NCBI GenBank assembly: GCA_017465095.1
Contig: JAFTWX010000020.1
Span: 85,956 to 149,955, forward strand
DNA: 64,000 bases
Reading direction: 5' to 3'
Source: Lachnospiraceae bacterium
Lineage (GTDB): Bacteria; Bacillota; Clostridia; Lachnospirales; Lachnospiraceae
Part shown: in pieces, positions 53,901 to 62,849 of the stretch
Layout: every line of letters starts with the position of its first letter
Position numbering within the stretch: position 1 is the first letter of the stretch
The notes under the pieces: generated by a model
Told to the model about the DNA's origin: nothing
Database searches by the model: none
The model's input: the letters and a program-made list of their open reading frames with translations, nothing else
Translations under genes and position numbers: made by a program

Positions 53901-56028
53901 ATACTGTACCTGCCTCTGCTGCTGTCAGTTCCGGCTGTGCCTCTGCTGCCGGCGCTTCCTGCTCCTGTGCAGCTTCCTCCTTCGGAAGTTCCTCGCGCTC
54001 CAGAAGCCTTACAAACACTTCAACAACCGTCGGGTCAAACTGCGTTCCCGCACAGCGTTTCAGTTCTGCAATCGCATCTGCCTCCGGCATCGCCTTGTGG
54101 TACGGTCTGTCATTGACCATAACGTCATGGGAATCCACCGCTGAAATAATACGTGCAATCAACGGAATCTCCTCGCCTTTCAGGCGGTTCGGATAACCGG
54201 TTCCGTCCCATTTTTCATGGTGGGAAAGAATACCGTCCGCGATGTCTTCCAGCTCAGCCGAACTCTTGGCGATACGATAACCTTTCACCGTATGCTGCTC
54301 GATGATGGATCTCTCCTCCGGCGTCAGCTTGCCCTGTTTTTTGATAATATCCTGCGGGATCGCAACTTTACCGATGTCATGAAGCACGGCAAGAAGCTCC
54401 AGCCTTCCGATATCTGAATCGGAAATACCCATCTCGCGACCGAGACGCGCAGCCATCATACGGGTTCTCTCCACATGTTCCTCTGTCTGATAATCACTTT
54501 CACAAAGCGTCTGCTTAAGAGAATCCACAAGAGAACTGCTGGCTGATTTGTCCTTGAGCATCTTCTTTTTCTGCATGCTGGCACGTGCGTCCTGCAAAAT
54601 CTTTTCGATACTCTTTTCCGTATCCTCCTTGGTGGCCACACCGAACTCGATGGATACCGGCATATTTTCATAGAAGTCCTGAATATCGTCCTCGATGGCA
54701 TCTAAGAGCGTCGCCGCATCTGCGTTGTACATGCCCTCCAGCACAATGACGATATCACCGTTGTCAATTTTGGCGCAGAACACCTTGTCACCTACGCGTC
54801 GGCGGATATAACGGGAAATATTGCGCATTACCGCATCACCGAACGCCGTTCCGTACGCCTCATTGATGGCATTCATACCATCGACGTTGCACACGGCTAC
54901 CGACACCGGCCAATACTCCGGAATATTCCACTGCGGAATCTGGGTCAGGAAGCTCTGCTTATTGTAAAATCCGGTCACCGAATCAAACAACATGGATTTT
55001 TCAAATTCAAAGAATGTCTGTCGCACGTCGGTCACATCGTGGAACATGAACAACTTACCGACCAGTTTTTGCTCATCATCCTTCATACAGTTGAGCTGGC
55101 ACTGGTAAATACGGGTGATACCGTTTTCCTGGTAAATCCAGTCAATCTCCTGATTGAGGTTCGTTCCGTTCAGACCGGAAAAACCGTTTTCCTTTACAAA
55201 CTGCTCAATCGTCACATCTTCATTAAATCGGAAATCCGGCATAAGCTCACGCATCTGTTCACTGTGTGCTACCAGTCTTCCCTCGTAGTCAAATAATATA
55301 ATCGGATCCTTCATATACTGAAGAATCATGTTTCGTGTAATCTCCACCGTAACACTCGGCAAGTAGTTAAACGTATAAAAATACAGAATCAAACCAACCA
55401 AAACATAGAGAAGCAGGGTCGGGTCCACGGAAAGCGGAATGTATCCCGTAATGTAGACAAAGTAAATCACTACCGTCAAAATCATGCCGAAAATCGGGCC
55501 GTAATAACGGTTCAAATACACTTTCGGCGCCTCTTTACATTTGACGAACAACAAAATAATCGTCGCAACAATCATGATTACGTTGAACACGATATGTACA
55601 TGGAACGGTATCATCGGAACATACGTGAGGACATATCCGTCCGCAAATGCTGCTTTCCGGTACGAAAGCGCAATTTCCTTGAACGGATTGGCCAACAGGA
55701 AAATAGAGTCCACAAAGCAGTACGCCAAAAAGATATACTTGAGTACTCTCGCCACTTTTCGTTTCGAGCCGATGTACGCAAGAACGTAATCATAATAAAA
55801 ATAAATCATCAAATCCATCAACACAAAGCTGCAGGAACAACCGATGGATTTGGTCATAGACTGCTCCGCACTGATATTGAGCGTATATGCCAGAATCATC
55901 AGGAAGTTCATCAACATAGCAATACCGAGCTTTTTGCTGATCGCCGTGTCTCTACGATATGATTTTACCAAAAAGAAAGCTGAAACTAACGCCGCCAAAT
56001 AATAACCGGCAATTATGAGTTCTTCCAC
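53893..56028 (-). CDS. membrane c-di-GMP phosphodiesterase: 7-helix sensor, PAS, degenerate GGDEF, HD-GYP
   Basis: 711 residues. About seven membrane helices (residues 1-225), a PAS-like region (about 235-340), a GGDEF-like domain (about 350-480) in which GGDEF is NGDIV, and an HD-GYP domain with LHDIGKVAIP (about 546) and HHEKWDGTGYP (about 604). Only the HD-GYP is predicted active. Alanine/glutamate-rich tail. Start GTG 56028 has GGGGGA at 56035-56040 and the 56070 start does not. It converges on nothing and is followed by the short gene. Confidence 0.88.
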   Translation of the reverse strand: MEELIIAGYYLAALVSAFFLVKSYRRDTAISKKLGIAMLMNFLMILAYTLNISAEQSMTKSIGCSCSFVLMDLMIYFYYDYVLAYIGSKRKVARVLKYIFLAYCFVDSIFLLANPFKEIALSYRKAAFADGYVLTYVPMIPFHVHIVFNVIMIVATIILLFVKCKEAPKVYLNRYYGPIFGMILTVVIYFVYITGYIPLSVDPTLLLYVLVGLILYFYTFNYLPSVTVEITRNMILQYMKDPIILFDYEGRLVAHSEQMRELMPDFRFNEDVTIEQFVKENGFSGLNGTNLNQEIDWIYQENGITRIYQCQLNCMKDDEQKLVGKLFMFHDVTDVRQTFFEFEKSMLFDSVTGFYNKQSFLTQIPQWNIPEYWPVSVAVCNVDGMNAINEAYGTAFGDAVMRNISRYIRRRVGDKVFCAKIDNGDIVIVLEGMYNADAATLLDAIEDDIQDFYENMPVSIEFGVATKEDTEKSIEKILQDARASMQKKKMLKDKSASSSLVDSLKQTLCESDYQTEEHVERTRMMAARLGREMGISDSDIGRLELLAVLHDIGKVAIPQDIIKKQGKLTPEERSIIEQHTVKGYRIAKSSAELEDIADGILSHHEKWDGTGYPNRLKGEEIPLIARIISAVDSHDVMVNDRPYHKAMPEADAIAELKRCAGTQFDPTVVEVFVRLLEREELPKEEAAQEQEAPAAEAQPELTAAEAGTVYA

Positions 56029-56093
56029 GTTCACTCCCCCTATAAACCATATATAACAAAAGTATAACACAAGCCTATTTTATTTGCTATTTT

Positions 56094-56137
56094 TTTTTGC
56101 ATAATATGCTTCTCTGCGTGACATACTATGCAAAAAA
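56094..56137 (+). promoter_or_regulatory. near-perfect sigma-G-type promoter before DUF378 gene
   Basis: GCATA (56099-56103), 18-base spacer, CATACTA (56122-56128), which matches the Bacillus sigma-G consensus GHATR-N17/18-CATWMTA at every position. The surrounding bases also form an 11-bp inverted repeat TTTTTTGCATA/TATGCAAAAAA (56094-56104, 56127-56137). Confidence 0.7.
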
Positions 56138-56149
56138 GGAGGTAATTTC

Positions 56150-56356
56150 ATGAAAACTTTAGATTATATTGCTTTGACAATCACAATTATCGGCGCCGTA
56201 AACTGGGGTCTCATCGGTTTCTTCGACTGGAACCTGGTCGCTACCCTCTTCGGCTCCATGAGCTTGTTCTCCCGCATCATCTATGCACTTGTGGGACTTT
56301 GCGGAATCTACTTACTGACTCTGTATATGAAGCTCGGCGCCATCGACGAGGCGTAG
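56150..56356 (+). CDS. DUF378 membrane protein (YuzA-like), probable forespore expression
   Basis: 68 residues, two to three membrane helices. LDYIALTITIIGAVNWGLIGFF and FSRIIYALVGLCGIYLL are the family hallmarks. AAAGGAGGT precedes ATG. The sigma-G-like promoter suggests it is made in the forespore. Function unknown. Confidence 0.85.
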   Translation: MKTLDYIALTITIIGAVNWGLIGFFDWNLVATLFGSMSLFSRIIYALVGLCGIYLLTLYMKLGAIDEA

Positions 56357-56370
56357 GGGCTGAGTTTTCT

Positions 56371-56488
56371 TTCCGGCGGGTGTTCCTTTCCGGCGGGTGT
56401 TCCTTTCCGGCGGGTGTTCCTTTCCGGCGGGTGTTCCTTTCCGGCGGGGAGTTTTCTATCCAGCGGGAAGTTTTCTTTCCAGCGGGGC
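56371..56488 (+). repeat. 17-bp tandem repeat array
   Basis: CCGGCGGGTGTTCCTTT begins at 56373, 56390, 56407 and 56424 with a fifth CCGGCGGG at 56441, then two looser 17-18-base copies (TCCAGCGGGAAGTTTTC). Starts 15 bases after the DUF378 stop. No gene is seen. Confidence 0.85.
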
Positions 56489-56657
56489 ATAGCTGGCGAT
56501 TAAAGGCTTCTGATGCCCCGTTTCGGCTCGCCTTTCTGGCATTATGTAAACCAGTTGGGCATGAGCGACTATCAAGCTTGTTCTCATGTCCCGTTTTTTT
56601 CAAAAATCGGGGCATGGAAACAACTCACAAATCTATATGCCCTGTTGGTTTACATAA
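56485..56657 (+). repeat. imperfect palindromic element
   Basis: A 7-bp repeat GGGGCAT/ATGCCCC at about 56485-56519 is followed by a long dyad: TTATGTAAACCA (56542-56553) pairs with TGGTTTACATAA (56646-56657) and GGGCAT (56557-56562) with ATGCCC (56637-56642). Inner pairs include ATGAG/CTCAT and a CCCGTTTTT/AAAAATCGGG stem. It resembles a small mobile or structured RNA element, with no coding content seen in 56357-56774. Confidence 0.6.
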
Positions 56658-56774
56658 CTAATAATTCATGGACCCCTACGGGTCATAGGAACAGCGCTGC
56701 CGAGTCATATGCCCCCGCAAGGATAAGCAAGCTCAATTCTTTCCTCCGCAAAAAAAAACAAGCTTATCTCTTTT

Positions 56775-57539
56775 TTACAAGAAATATTCTTCCACAGTTC
56801 TTTTGATTGTATCCATACAAAGCGGATGCTCTTTGGTTTCATATGTGGTAATGAGATTAACAGTGGGAATAATTCCATGCGAGGTGTACAGATGCAATTT
56901 GGAACAAGCCCTTTGGCAATATGCGGGATTGTCCATGAGTCCAAAATGCTCCCAATAATAGATGCTGTCGGTGTGCGGATGAAGAATCGTAAAGTCGGGA
57001 TAAACTGTCGTATCGCCGAGCCCCAATGCGCATTCGTAGCGGAACGGAATCTGATTTTCTGACAGTACTGCTTCAATCATAGCCTCAGATTTGGAACGCA
57101 CCCAGATGCCGGATGTTGTTTTGTGTGTTTTTCGCTCGGGATAATTCGGATTGGTTTCATAGGAAGAATTCATCCAATTGAAATGTTTTTGATCTGACGG
57201 TTGAAAATAAGACGCAAGAAGTCTCCTGACCTCAGGATGCTCTGCCAGGATGGGATCCGTTTCCCCGCGAGCCGGATCATAATACTGAAAAAAAGAATCC
57301 AATGCTGCTTTTTCCTGCTTTAAATTTTCAAGCAAGAACGTCAGATGTTTTTTCAGTGCCAGTTGCTTGGCAAGATGTTGTTGCTTCTTTGGAATATAAA
57401 CAGGAGTGTGGCCGTCGCTGCGGTACCATTTGTAACGTGTCCCGTTGCGGGAGCAGATGAGTTTTCCTTCCGGAAGTGAGGCGAGTTGCGCCTTGATTGA
57501 TGTGATTTCTGCCTCGAGCCGTCGGCGCCGGGCATACAT
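56775..57539 (-). CDS. PD-(D/E)XK nuclease-like protein, paralogue 2
   Basis: 254 residues. Same layout as the gene at 36382-37200: a basic helical start (RRRRLEAEITSIKAQL), then LPEGKL, KK..HLAKQLALKKHL, and a C-terminal VRSKSEAMIEAVL, VYPDFTILHPHT and YYWEHFGLMDN. The conserved E, PDF and WEH suggest the PD-(D/E)XK fold. Start is uncertain: ATG 57539 lies 22 bases after GGGAGGT, farther than usual. The gene diverges from spoVAD. Function unknown. Confidence 0.58.
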   Translation of the reverse strand: MYARRRRLEAEITSIKAQLASLPEGKLICSRNGTRYKWYRSDGHTPVYIPKKQQHLAKQLALKKHLTFLLENLKQEKAALDSFFQYYDPARGETDPILAEHPEVRRLLASYFQPSDQKHFNWMNSSYETNPNYPERKTHKTTSGIWVRSKSEAMIEAVLSENQIPFRYECALGLGDTTVYPDFTILHPHTDSIYYWEHFGLMDNPAYCQRACSKLHLYTSHGIIPTVNLITTYETKEHPLCMDTIKRTVEEYFL

Positions 57540-57611
57540 TTGATTGTAGATCGTAAAAAGACCTCCCTTCTGTTTTTTCCTAATGATAAATAGAATTGCA
57601 GACGGCGTCAA

Positions 57612-57642
57612 GTAATTTTTTGCATGATTTTCACACATACTA
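57612..57642 (+). promoter_or_regulatory. sigma-G-type promoter of spoVAD
   Basis: CATACTA at 57636-57642 equals the sigma-G -10. The -35 region (about GTAATTT, 57612-57618, 17-base spacer) is weak. It lies about 38 bases before ATG 57680. Confidence 0.5.
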
Positions 57643-57679
57643 AGAAGGAAATACAAACCCAGAACAGGAGTGTGAAACT

Positions 57680-58711
57680 ATGAAAAAAGCAATGTTTGAA
57701 ACAGGCCGGAGCAGCGTGAAGCTTCCGATGCCTGCTTATATTTCCGGGTGCGGATGCATCGCAGGAAAAAAAGAGAGCGAAGGACCGCTGGCTGAGGCGA
57801 TCGACTGTCTGTCGTCGGACAACACCTTCGGGACAGACAACTGGGATGCGGCTGAAAGCAAATTGCAAAAAGAGGCCGTGCGCATTACTCTGGAAAAAAG
57901 CGGGGTGGACAAGCGGGAAATCCGGTATTTGTTTGCCGGGGATTTGCTTGGCCAATCCATTGCCAGTTCCTTCGGGCTGCTGGATTTTGAAATCCCGCAT
58001 TTCGGACTTTACGGCGCCTGCTCCACCTGTGGGGAGTCGCTGAGTCTCGGTTCCATGACCGTGGGAACAGGACTGGCCTCAAAAGTAATGTGCGTGACTT
58101 CGTCGCATTTTGCCAGCGCCGAGAAGGAATTCCGCTTTCCGCTGGAATACGGTGCCCAGCGGCCGATTTCTTCCACTTGGACCGTGACAGGAAGCGGAGC
58201 TTTTCTGCTGACTGCGGACAACGGCCCGAAAACCCTTGCAAAAATTTCGGAGATTACCACCGGGCGAATCATTGACATGGGCGTCAAAGACAGCCTGAAT
58301 ATGGGATGCGCCATGGCTCCGGCTGCAGCCGACACCATCCGCCAGCACATGGAAGATTTCGGGCGGAAACCGGGCGACTATGACGCTATTATTACCGGAG
58401 ATTTGGGGAAAGTGGGAAGTCAGGCACTTGTTGATCTGCTAAAAGAAAAGGACATTGATGTCACGGACAAGCATCTGGATTGCGGTATGATTATTTACGA
58501 TCTCGAAAACCAGGATGTGGGCTCCGGCGGCTCCGGATGCGGTTGCGCAGCGGTAACTTTAGCTTCTCATATTCTGCCGCGGATTAAGAGCGGTGAGTGG
58601 AACCGCGTGCTCTTTCTGCCGACCGGTGCCCTTCTTAGTAAAACAAGCTTCAATGAAGGCCAAGCAGTTCCCGGCATCGCACACGCGGTGGTACTGGAGC
58701 ATGTGGAATAA
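57680..58711 (+). CDS. spoVAD: stage V sporulation protein AD
   Basis: 343 residues. Thiolase-like SpoVAD with GDLLGQSIASSFG, HFGLYGACSTCGESL and ITGDLGKVGSQALVDLL. It binds dipicolinate in the SpoVA uptake machinery. GAGTGTGAAACT precedes ATG. Lies alone on this strand; other spoVA genes are opposite. Confidence 0.95.
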   Translation: MKKAMFETGRSSVKLPMPAYISGCGCIAGKKESEGPLAEAIDCLSSDNTFGTDNWDAAESKLQKEAVRITLEKSGVDKREIRYLFAGDLLGQSIASSFGLLDFEIPHFGLYGACSTCGESLSLGSMTVGTGLASKVMCVTSSHFASAEKEFRFPLEYGAQRPISSTWTVTGSGAFLLTADNGPKTLAKISEITTGRIIDMGVKDSLNMGCAMAPAAADTIRQHMEDFGRKPGDYDAIITGDLGKVGSQALVDLLKEKDIDVTDKHLDCGMIIYDLENQDVGSGGSGCGCAAVTLASHILPRIKSGEWNRVLFLPTGALLSKTSFNEGQAVPGIAHAVVLEHVE

Positions 58712-58721
58712 AGTCGACGAA

Positions 58722-58760
58722 AAACCCGTCCGCTAACAAAATGTTAGGGACGGGTTATTA
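58722..58760. terminator. terminator after spoVAD
   Basis: Stem AACCCGTCC/GGACGGGTT (58723-58731 with 58748-58756) continued by CTAAC/GTTAG, with a single bulged G. Confidence 0.75.
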
Positions 58761-58795
58761 TGTTCTACACCACACAATTCCAAGGAAACATATCT

Positions 58796-59436
58796 TTACA
58801 TTTTAGCTGATTCATCAACACATGCAAAACTACCGGATTTTTCTATTATCTTTTTATCCTGCGTCTTTGTTCTTCGCTCTAACTTTTTAATATCTTCAGC
58901 AGGCGGAAGTTCTTCCGGTTTGATGCCGCGCTCTCCAAGCATTTTTCTTATTTCGGCATTATTTTGAATATGTTCGCCGGTGATAGCCGGTTCTCCGTAC
59001 AAATCCTTGTTTTCTACATTATAATTTGTCATTTCTGTTGCCAAATTTTTAGCAGCTATCGTTAAAGCAGGCAAAAAATCAGCCAATGGCCGGTTATCTT
59101 TTACCCCTAATCTGGCCTTCATATCTTTTGTTGTATGACCGCCAAATAAAGCTTGATCTCCGCGTGACCTTATTCTCGCAAAGCCATCATCATCAACACC
59201 GCGTTCATATATACTATCAATTTCGTGACCTCACGAAAATGATCCAACACATCAATCTGGGCCGTCTCACATGATTCCACAGCTCGTCCGATTGCTTTTT
59301 CAAAATTTTCCCAACGACTATACCCCAGCAACCTCATCAAGTCTCTGGCATACCAATATTCAATCTGCTCTTCTTCTGTGACTTGAATCACATTATCAAA
59401 TTGATTTTTTATCTGTTCAACTCTTCTTGAATCCAT
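58796..59436 (-). pseudogene. dinD: decayed DNA-damage-inducible protein D (dinD) gene
   Basis: The N-terminal piece (59436 to about 59212) reads YWYARDLMRLLGYSRWENF and ESCETAQIDVLDHFREVTK, as in DinD. After TKLI the frame changes and about 80-90 family residues are absent. The C-terminal piece (about 59215 to 58796) resumes with ERGVDDDGFARIRSRGDQALFGG-type sequence and MKARLGVKDNRPLADFLP. Both pieces are in the family order, so this is one gene with an internal deletion and frameshift. DinD is SOS-controlled in E. coli. Confidence 0.82.
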
Positions 59437-59498
59437 ATGTTCACACCCTTTTACTGCTATATAAAAATACTAGCACCAGAACATATGTTTGTCAATCA

Positions 59499-60074
59499 TC
59501 AAATCATCTTCCCAATCCAATAAATCAGTCCAAGCACCCAGCTGGTCAAAATGCCGTACAGGATGACGGGGCCGGCGATGGTGAAGATTTTGACGCCGAT
59601 ACCGAACACCTGGCCCTCCGGCTTATATTCGATGGCCGGGGAGGCGACGGAATTGGCGAAGCCGGTGATCGGGACGAGGGCGCCGGCTCCGGCCCACGCA
59701 GCAAGATACTGGTAAAGGCTCAGCCCTGTCAGAAGAACGCTGAACAAAACAAGCAGGAGCGAACACCAGGAGCCGGATGTCTCCTTGTCGAGGCCAATGC
59801 TCTCGCAGTAATTCAAAATCATCTGACCGAGCACACAGAACAAACCGCCCACCAGAAAGGCCTTGATCATCTGCCACCACAGATTTTTTGTCGGTGTTAC
59901 CTGCTTGATGTACTCATTGTATTTTTGCTTTTCCAACTCCTTTTCGTCCTCCCGCTGCTGATCCGCCCGGGCAGACGGGAGCGGCTCCGGCGCGCTTATC
60001 CCCTCCTGCACTCCGCTGTTGTCCTGGATATCCTCCGCCGCCTGCGGACTGATTCTGATCTGCTCTTCGTTCAT
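59499..60074 (-). CDS. spoVAC: stage V sporulation protein AC
   Basis: 191 residues, about 40 longer than the family at the N-terminus, which is acidic and Gln/Arg-rich. The core has WWQMIKAFLVGGLFCVLGQMI, AAWAGAGALVPITGFANSV and several helices. Mechanosensitive channel of the SpoVA complex. ATG 60074 has GGAAGGAAAGG; an in-frame ATG at 60128 is poorer. Ends close to the dinD remnant. Confidence 0.92.
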   Translation of the reverse strand: MNEEQIRISPQAAEDIQDNSGVQEGISAPEPLPSARADQQREDEKELEKQKYNEYIKQVTPTKNLWWQMIKAFLVGGLFCVLGQMILNYCESIGLDKETSGSWCSLLLVLFSVLLTGLSLYQYLAAWAGAGALVPITGFANSVASPAIEYKPEGQVFGIGVKIFTIAGPVILYGILTSWVLGLIYWIGKMI

Positions 60075-60108
60075 ATACCTTTCCTTCCTTTCTGAATAAA
60101 TACAGGCA

Positions 60109-60588
60109 TCACCACTTGAATACCCCAACCATATAATAAAAAAATGAACCGACTAATTTACCTACGGCTAACCCTGCAATCACAAGACCGACACCGCGCT
60201 TTAACTTCATCCGGTGGGTCATAATCGGAATTGCATCCAAAAGTTCCGCGATGGAAACCGCCAGAGTGCCGACATAAATGCCGACAAACAGGCCGAACAT
60301 GGCAAGTAACAGCTTTTGCCAAACGACCGGTATTCCGACGACGGGCAGTGAAAAGTTCTCCTCAAGCAACTTTCCTACAAACAGACTGAATACATTTCCG
60401 AGAAAACAGCCCAAAATAATCATATTTTCGTACGTTATAATGTGATCGGCGCTGTCCGTGTGCTCAGCAAACCGGGGAACAAGTCCCACCGCCGTAAACA
60501 CCGTGAAAACACCGCTTGCCACAGACATTCCCGCGCATAGTCCAAGCACAACCAAAATCGTCTGCTCTGCCAACTTTGCTGCCCACAT
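60109..60588 (-). CDS. spoVAB: stage V sporulation protein AB
   Basis: 159 residues with about five membrane helices (LVVLGLCAGMSVASGVFTVF; LGCFLGNVFSLFVGKLL). Typical SpoVAB. Follows spoVAA by 32 bases with AAGGAG before ATG. Confidence 0.9.
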   Translation of the reverse strand: MWAAKLAEQTILVVLGLCAGMSVASGVFTVFTAVGLVPRFAEHTDSADHIITYENMIILGCFLGNVFSLFVGKLLEENFSLPVVGIPVVWQKLLLAMFGLFVGIYVGTLAVSIAELLDAIPIMTHRMKLKRGVGLVIAGLAVGKLVGSFFYYMVGVFKW

Positions 60589-60620
60589 AATCTACTCCTT
60601 CGCCACAACATATCTGCCCG

Positions 60621-61250
60621 CTACTGTATATCCACCTTGGTGCCCTCACGGTCCCTGCGCTTGACAATCGCCTCGTCCATATCGCGTTCATAATTTCGCA
60701 TGGACACCTCGATCGGGGTCGGTTCGGAAGAAAGCTTCTTTTTGCCGACGTGATTGTAAAAGACAAGAATCCCGACCAGCAGACCTAAGCTGTAGCTAAC
60801 TTCCAAAAGCGTAAATCCACCGGAAGTGTTGCCCGTGACAAACTCATAAAACTGACCGAACATATTTGTAATGGAAATATCGTTGTGAAATGCCATAATG
60901 GAAAAGGCGCCGCCGAAAAGACAAATGAAACTGACAAAAAACACCTTCAGCTTGCCGAACATGGTGTCCCAGCCCTTCTGCGACGCCGGATCCTTCCACT
61001 CCACAATACAATCCGACTCACCGTGGGGGATGACCAGACAATCCGGAAATTTGGCCTGAACCATGGAAGTAAGCCAAAGCAAACTGATAACCTGCTTTTC
61101 CTTCTTTTCAAATTTGTACAGAATGATATTTTTTACGCCGGTGCAAACCGTCGGGTCCGCTGCATAGACGGACGCCACATCGCTGATGCGCACAGACTTT
61201 TCCTGCACCTGCACGCTGTCTTCCATCTCTACATACACATAATGTTTCAA
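60621..61250 (-). CDS. spoVAA: stage V sporulation protein AA
   Basis: 209 residues. A SPOVAA-type soluble start (VRISDVASVYAADPTVC) is followed by two membrane segments. Start is TTG at 61250, with AAAGGAAGTG nine bases upstream. Heads spoVAA-AB-AC. A possible sigma-G promoter, GTATA (61303-61299), 18-base spacer, AACAATA (61280-61274), has 5 of 7 -10 bases right. Confidence 0.88.
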   Translation of the reverse strand: MKHYVYVEMEDSVQVQEKSVRISDVASVYAADPTVCTGVKNIILYKFEKKEKQVISLLWLTSMVQAKFPDCLVIPHGESDCIVEWKDPASQKGWDTMFGKLKVFFVSFICLFGGAFSIMAFHNDISITNMFGQFYEFVTGNTSGGFTLLEVSYSLGLLVGILVFYNHVGKKKLSSEPTPIEVSMRNYERDMDEAIVKRRDREGTKVDIQ

Positions 61251-61317
61251 TTTATCACACTTCCTTTGGAATATATTGTTTCATGCGTGCAACTTTTTTA
61301 TACAAAAAGAGCACAAA

Positions 61318-61354
61318 AAGAGAGCCGGACTATTTTTCATAATCCGACTCTTTA
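61318..61354 (-). terminator. intrinsic terminator downstream of the permease gene
   Basis: 9-bp stem with one G-T pair (61321-61329 with 61343-61351) followed by CTTTTT on the minus strand; separates it from spoVAA. Confidence 0.72.
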
Positions 61355-61379
61355 ATGTCATTTTTATTTGATTTAAATA

Positions 61380-62249
61380 TTACATAAAGGAAATGCCGAG
61401 TGCTTTTACAAGGCAACCGACTGCAAGTCCGATGACCCAAAGAAGAAAAGCAATCTTAACATTTTCAAAGAATTTTTTGTTAGCGCGGAACAACGTAAGA
61501 AGTCCGACACCGGCGCCGACCAGAAGTCCTGAAATCAAAGCGCCTTCCCCGAGCATACCGCCCACATACAGCTCCGTCAACGCAACGGAAACCGCACAGT
61601 TCGGAATCAATCCGATGATGGATGCCAGAACAACGATTCCGTAGGATTCGCCGATGGCAACATACTGAATACCGCTGACACCGATATAATCCATGAAATA
61701 TGTAATTGCGAGAGAAATCACAAATACAAACAAAAGAACCTTCAAGCTGTGACGAAGGGCCGATTTAAAAATGCCATCCTCACAGTGACAATGCTCGCTT
61801 TCACACATCTCGTGAATATGATACTCATTGTCTGCGTTCTTTTTGGTCAAACGACAAATTCCGTCGATGGCAAAACCTGCTGCCATACCGGTGATCAACT
61901 TCACCGCCAGGATAGAAAAAATCACCTTGCCCGGCACCTGCGCAGAAATCAGAACCGGTATCATTTCATCGGAAGTCGAAAGATAAACTGCAATGAGCGT
62001 ACCGAGGGATACGATTCTTCCGGCATAAAGTCCGGTCGCAGCCGCCGAGAAGCCACACTGCGGAACAAGTCCCGCCAGCGCACCCGCCGCCGGTCCGAAA
62101 GGCCCCGCCTTTTTCAAAAACTTCACAGCCTTACTTCCTGTGTGATGCTCCAAATACTCCATCAATAAATACGACAAAAACAGAAATGGAAATATTTTGA
62201 GCGAATCTATGCACGTTTCTATCAAAACATTTATAAAAAATTCCATCAT
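61380..62249 (-). CDS. heavy-metal/manganese exporter-like permease (ArsP_2/DUF2899 family)
   Basis: 289 residues, about ten helices. GLVPQCGFSAAATGLYAG and LIPNCAVSVALTELYVGGM are the duplicated core motifs with conserved Cys. A His/Cys-rich loop (HIHEMCESEHCHCEDG, about 148-163) could bind metal. Transport of Mn or another metal is inferred from the family only. Nearby promoter words on the minus strand (TATTATAAC) are seen, but no riboswitch. Confidence 0.82.
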   Translation of the reverse strand: MMEFFINVLIETCIDSLKIFPFLFLSYLLMEYLEHHTGSKAVKFLKKAGPFGPAAGALAGLVPQCGFSAAATGLYAGRIVSLGTLIAVYLSTSDEMIPVLISAQVPGKVIFSILAVKLITGMAAGFAIDGICRLTKKNADNEYHIHEMCESEHCHCEDGIFKSALRHSLKVLLFVFVISLAITYFMDYIGVSGIQYVAIGESYGIVVLASIIGLIPNCAVSVALTELYVGGMLGEGALISGLLVGAGVGLLTLFRANKKFFENVKIAFLLWVIGLAVGCLVKALGISFM

Positions 62250-62356
62250 AACTCCATTCCGGACAACGTCCTAAACACACGTCGTTATAATATCACACTT
62301 TTTTTCATTTGTGTATAGGAAATTTGTAATAATTTCTTAATATTCCGTGAACGTTT

Positions 62357-62824
62357 TTAGTGCAACATTCCTTCCGCGCGCAAAAATTCAAGGAAAGCCT
62401 CGCACCCTGTCACCACATCCCGGTAGGTCGCTTCGAAATCTCCCGTGTACCACGGATCGGCCACATCACGGCCATTACCGGCAAATGACAGGAGCTTGTA
62501 AATCTTTCCGTCCGGATCTCCGCCCGCGATGCGGTTCATATTGCGGATGTTCATCGTGTCCATTCCGATCAGGTAATCATAATATTCATAATCTGCCTGC
62601 GTCATCTGCACTGCCCGGTGCGGAATGACCGGAATGCCCACCTGACGAAGTTTATTCACCGTCCCGTAATGTGGCCCATTGCCGATCTCCTCGCGGCTGG
62701 TGGCCGCGGAGTTGATCTCGAAGAGGTGGGAGATTTTGTTTTGGTTCACTATATGTGTCATAACAGATTCTGCCATGGTGGATCGGCAGATGTTGCCGTG
62801 GCATATAAATAGTACTTTTATCAT
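62357..62824 (-). CDS. low-molecular-weight protein tyrosine phosphatase
   Basis: 155 residues. P-loop CHGNICRSTMAE at residues 8-19 and the general-acid DPWYTGDF near 125 define the family. ATG 62824 has GGAGT upstream; an in-frame start at 62863 is less likely. Ends near the permease promoter. Confidence 0.93.
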   Translation of the reverse strand: MIKVLFICHGNICRSTMAESVMTHIVNQNKISHLFEINSAATSREEIGNGPHYGTVNKLRQVGIPVIPHRAVQMTQADYEYYDYLIGMDTMNIRNMNRIAGGDPDGKIYKLLSFAGNGRDVADPWYTGDFEATYRDVVTGCEAFLEFLRAEGMLH

Positions 62825-62849
62825 CTTTTTATAACTCCATATAAGTCTT

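Noticed and set aside
61380..62356. A second Mn2+ riboswitch before the metal-exporter-like gene
   Set aside because: The 107-base upstream region lacks the GGGAGTAG and CAAGAC words.
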